NCBI GenBank assembly: GCA_002256765.1
Contig: NCHJ01000010.1
Span: 1 to 42,417 of the forward strand
Direction: 5' to 3'
Source: Bacteroidetes bacterium 24-39-8
Lineage (GTDB): Bacteria > Bacteroidota > Bacteroidia > Chitinophagales > Chitinophagaceae
DNA length: 42,417 bases
The notes under the pieces are model-generated. The model ran no database searches, was not told where the DNA came from, and saw nothing but the letters and a program-made list of their open reading frames with translations. Of the stretch, positions 39,819-42,417 are shown piece by piece (position 1 is the first letter of the stretch; each line of letters starts with the position of its first letter). Position numbers and translations under genes: made by a program.

Positions 39819-40175
39819 ATGAGCAGTAACATTCAAATAAATAAAACCTGTTTCTTTTGCGGCAACTCATTTACCGCCCTTACCCTGCATACCCGGTATT
39901 GCTCACATACCTGCAATCAGAAACACTACAAGCAAATAAAGAGAGAGGAAAAACTTAATCAGTACCAGGTTAAGGAAAAAGTGGGATCTGCTAACAGCAT
40001 AGTTTCATCTGGTTTAGAGCTGAAGGTTTTCCTAAGCATTGATGAAACTGCCACTCTTTTAGGTGCCAGTCGTCGCACTATCCAAAGGCTTATTTCCAAA
40101 GGTTCCCTTAAGGTAGGTAAGGTAGGAAGCAGAAGCATTATTCAACGTACTGAAATAGATAAAATGTTTAAATAG
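39819..40175 (+). CDS. Zinc-finger and excisionase-type helix-turn-helix protein
   Basis: 118 residues in two parts. The N-terminal CFFCGNSF...RYCSHTC has C11, C14, C28 and C32 (C-x2-C-x13-C-x3-C), a probable zinc-binding finger, followed by a basic linker. The C-terminal part (about 70-118, FLSIDETATLLGASRRTIQR, then LISKGSLKVGKVGSRS) is a MerR/excisionase-like winged HTH (HTH_17 type). This suggests a recombination-directionality factor or regulator of the recombinase 7 bp downstream. The start at 39819 (ATG) is preferred to the TTG at 39780. Confidence 0.8.
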   Translation: MSSNIQINKTCFFCGNSFTALTLHTRYCSHTCNQKHYKQIKREEKLNQYQVKEKVGSANSIVSSGLELKVFLSIDETATLLGASRRTIQRLISKGSLKVGKVGSRSIIQRTEIDKMFK

Positions 40176-40182
40176 CTATTAT

Positions 40183-41286
40183 ATGAATGTCAAACTTAGG
40201 CAACGATTAAAAGGTGATAAAATCAGTTTGTATCTGGACATATATACCAGCGGAAAAAGAGAATACGAATATCTTAATTTATACCTGGTACCAGAACCGG
40301 AAAAGGGTAAACTAACAAAAGAACAGAGAGATGAAAATCGCAAAACATTTGTGTTAGCTGATGGTATACGATCAAAACGTTTTCTTGAAATGATGAATGG
40401 TACCTATGGCTTCCGGGACCGTGAAAAAGCAAAAGGTAGCTTTTTAAGGTTTGTTGAATACCTGATACAAAAGCGCAATACAAGTAAAGGCAATTACGAT
40501 AATTGGGATAGCATGTTTAAGCACCTAAAAAAATATGTGAAGACTGATGTTACTTTTAACCAGATTAATAAGCAGTGGCTTGAAGGATTTAAAGATTACT
40601 TACATGTAGCTAAAACTCCTGCAGATAAATTGCTGTCACAAAACTCACAATTGGCATACTATAGTAAACTATGTGCTGCCCTAAAGCAGGCATATAGAGA
40701 TGGCATTATTCAAAAAAACCCGGCGGAGGTTGTGGCAGGATTAAAGGCAGGAGAAACAGAGAGATCATTTCTTACTTATGATGAATTGCAGGCAATGTTT
40801 AAAGCAGATTGTGATTTTCCTATACTTAAACAAGCCTTTATTTTTTCAGCATTATCCGGTTTACGTTGGTCCGATGTAGAAAAGCTCACCTGGGTGGAAG
40901 TACAGCATTCAAAAGAGATGGGTTATTATATTCGTTTTAGGCAAAAGAAAACAAAGGACACTGAAACTCTTCCAATATCAGATCAGGCATATCAGTTATT
41001 AGGTGAACGTCGTAATTTGGAAGATCAGGTATTTGAGGGATTGAAGTATAGTGCCTGGCACAATTTGAAATTACAACAATGGGCTATGAGAGCAGGCATA
41101 ACAAAGCATATAACTTTTCATTCAGCCCGACACAGCTTTGCAACCTTGCAACTGACATTAGGAACTGATATTTATACAGTGTCAAAAATGCTTGGTCACA
41201 AGAATTTAAAAACTACGCAAGTATATGCAAAGGTGATAGATCAAAAGAAACAGGAGGCTGCTAATAAAATAAAACTTGAATTATGA
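40183..41286 (+). CDS. Tyrosine recombinase (integrase) with SAM-like domain
   Basis: Site-specific recombinase, 367 aa. An N-terminal arm-binding-like domain (about 1-70) is followed by a SAM-like core-binding domain (about 80-180), then the catalytic domain with R228 (SGLRWSD), the K255/K256 region (QKKTKDT), H313 and R316 (FHSARHSF), H339 (LGHKNLKTT) and nucleophile Y348 (QVYAK). All catalytic residues are present, so it should be active. It belongs to the large Bacteroidota group of element integrases. The downstream gene overlaps its stop codon (ATGA). Confidence 0.93.
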   Translation: MNVKLRQRLKGDKISLYLDIYTSGKREYEYLNLYLVPEPEKGKLTKEQRDENRKTFVLADGIRSKRFLEMMNGTYGFRDREKAKGSFLRFVEYLIQKRNTSKGNYDNWDSMFKHLKKYVKTDVTFNQINKQWLEGFKDYLHVAKTPADKLLSQNSQLAYYSKLCAALKQAYRDGIIQKNPAEVVAGLKAGETERSFLTYDELQAMFKADCDFPILKQAFIFSALSGLRWSDVEKLTWVEVQHSKEMGYYIRFRQKKTKDTETLPISDQAYQLLGERRNLEDQVFEGLKYSAWHNLKLQQWAMRAGITKHITFHSARHSFATLQLTLGTDIYTVSKMLGHKNLKTTQVYAKVIDQKKQEAANKIKLEL

Positions 41287-42417
41287 TAAGAGGTTCCATT
41301 CGCAGATATTATGACGGGGAAAATGATTTTGAAGATCTAATAAAGCTTATCGAAACGGCTAATGTAACATTTCAACGAGTGCAGAAAAAGGGAACCGAAA
41401 AAAGTCCTGAGTACAATGATGAAATTCAATTTAACTACACAAAGGGGTTGGCAGATTATCGCAGTCATTTGTATAAAAGGGTAGATGGCATCAAGTCCGA
41501 ATTTACTAACGAAGTAATCTCTCAATCATCTCGATTTGAGAAATTGGTTTTTATATCTTCTAAGGTAGCAGAGTTACAAAGAGCAATAAATAACCTGAGC
41601 CAATCAGCAACAGGATTTTCACACAGTTCCTTTACCTTTTCAAATCTATCTGCTGAGGAAGGGGTTAGGGTATCATTAACTGAAGCAGACATACAGGAGT
41701 ATTATGAAGTGATGAAAAAATATTCTGATCAGGCGATGGATCACATCAAAATTCTCGAAGCTTCTGTACAGAATTCTTCTAATGATGACTTTCCGCAATT
41801 AAAACCAGTAGCACCGGATCCCAATGAGCCATCTAATTCAAAGCCTTTAGCTTTCTTTGATTACTTCTACGCTTCTCGTGGTTTTACAAGATTTCACAAC
41901 AACTTTTATCCGAATTCTGATGAAGATTATTACAACGTAGCTTCAATTGATAAAGACAAGGAGGTAGTCACTTACGAAGAATATAATCCAGAAGACGGTG
42001 AACCTTACACATACACACGAGAGTTTAAGCAAGAGTTATTGGATAAAGTATATTCTGAGTTTTTAAAGGCTAAAAAGTTTATTGATGCTCAAGTAAATTC
42101 GTTAGATAGTGAAGCAAGTATCAACCTCTTTTTAAAATTGTTACTCTATCAATTACGGCATCTTCATAATGCTTTAGAAAAATATCCTGAAGCAACAAAA
42201 TATGACACCAATCATTATGTGTTAAAGGCATTTGTTCGTTTTATTTTTGATAAATATGAGCCATTTGTTGAAAATCATAAAGAGGTCAATTATTTTAAAA
42301 AAATTCTTAACCCCAATGCTGAGCCTCAGCCAAACATCGTTCCATCTCCCGTCACACAAAGAATGCTTCCCCACAAGGAAGTTGTGATGGCATTTAAATG
42401 GGTGGCAAATCCAGCAG
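41283..42417 (+). CDS. Unidentified element gene coupled to the recombinase (partial)
   Basis: An open frame of 378 codons starts with an ATG overlapping the recombinase stop (ATGA at 41283-41286) and runs off the window. The protein is soluble, charged and probably mostly helical: a helical first 160 residues, an acidic Pro/Asn-rich linker (about 163-188) and an aromatic patch (FFDYFYASRGFTRFH, 191-205). A second helical part follows (about 245-345), then a proline-rich joint and KEVVMAFKW near the edge. I do not recognise it. The final Phe-Lys-Trp recalls the start of the C-terminal module of RteC-like Bacteroidota element proteins, but the evidence is thin. Likely an element-borne regulatory or accessory gene. 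Confidence 0.75.
   Translation, partial: MIRGSIRRYYDGENDFEDLIKLIETANVTFQRVQKKGTEKSPEYNDEIQFNYTKGLADYRSHLYKRVDGIKSEFTNEVISQSSRFEKLVFISSKVAELQRAINNLSQSATGFSHSSFTFSNLSAEEGVRVSLTEADIQEYYEVMKKYSDQAMDHIKILEASVQNSSNDDFPQLKPVAPDPNEPSNSKPLAFFDYFYASRGFTRFHNNFYPNSDEDYYNVASIDKDKEVVTYEEYNPEDGEPYTYTREFKQELLDKVYSEFLKAKKFIDAQVNSLDSEASINLFLKLLLYQLRHLHNALEKYPEATKYDTNHYVLKAFVRFIFDKYEPFVENHKEVNYFKKILNPNAEPQPNIVPSPVTQRMLPHKEVVMAFKWVANPA

Noticed and set aside
39601-39820. tRNA gene as integration target next to the recombinase
   Set aside because: No cloverleaf could be found; the mnmE 3' end is the better candidate.

Overview
The window comes from a Bacteroidota chromosome, most likely family Chitinophagaceae (inference). 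The signs are: a short primary sigma factor without region 1.1; several -7 elements of the TAnnTTTG type and no visible Shine-Dalgarno sequences; a 14-gene complex I operon with a very short NuoG; an ExbB-ExbD-ExbD-TonB cluster; a DUF5117/DUF4953-type zinc metalloprotease; and a SAM-like-domain tyrosine recombinase of the kind common in this phylum.

Layout. 1-12.8 kb is housekeeping: the tail of an unknown gene, a START-like protein, rpoD, ffh, rpsP, rimM, a hotdog thioesterase and dinB on the plus strand; two pseudouridine synthases and rlmN on the minus strand; a thiolase and a small secreted protein on plus; hisS and a low-molecular-weight tyrosine phosphatase on minus. 13.0-16.0 kb holds a three-gene envelope unit (small two-helix membrane protein, PstS-like lipoprotein, secreted TPR protein). 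16.1-29.5 kb is a complete nuoA-N operon, with nuoC and nuoD separate. 29.6-34.3 kb has an orphan MacB/FtsX-type permease, a carboxypeptidase-regulatory-like secreted protein and a large secreted metalloprotease. 34.6-38.2 kb is exbB-exbD-exbD-tonB followed by an orphan TonB C-terminal domain without an ATG. 38.2-39.6 kb is mnmE. From the mnmE stop codon to the window edge lies the left end of an apparent integrated element: phased TTGTTGCC repeats over a promoter, a zinc-finger/excisionase-like HTH gene, a tyrosine recombinase and an unrecognised gene overlapping the recombinase stop codon.

How the parts work together. Complex I makes the proton gradient; ExbB/ExbD/TonB uses that gradient to drive outer-membrane uptake; the PstS-like/TPR unit probably belongs to the same TonB machinery, since in other Bacteroidota these genes usually sit next to exbBD-tonB. 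rpoD, ffh, rpsP, rimM, rlmN, mnmE, hisS and the pseudouridine synthases serve transcription, protein targeting and translation. The most interesting places are the element at the mnmE 3' end with its phased repeats, the TonB-domain paralogue kept under amino-acid constraint, the tight G-quadruplex/i-motif tract just before rpoD, and the unusual cysteine pattern at the end of the short NuoG.
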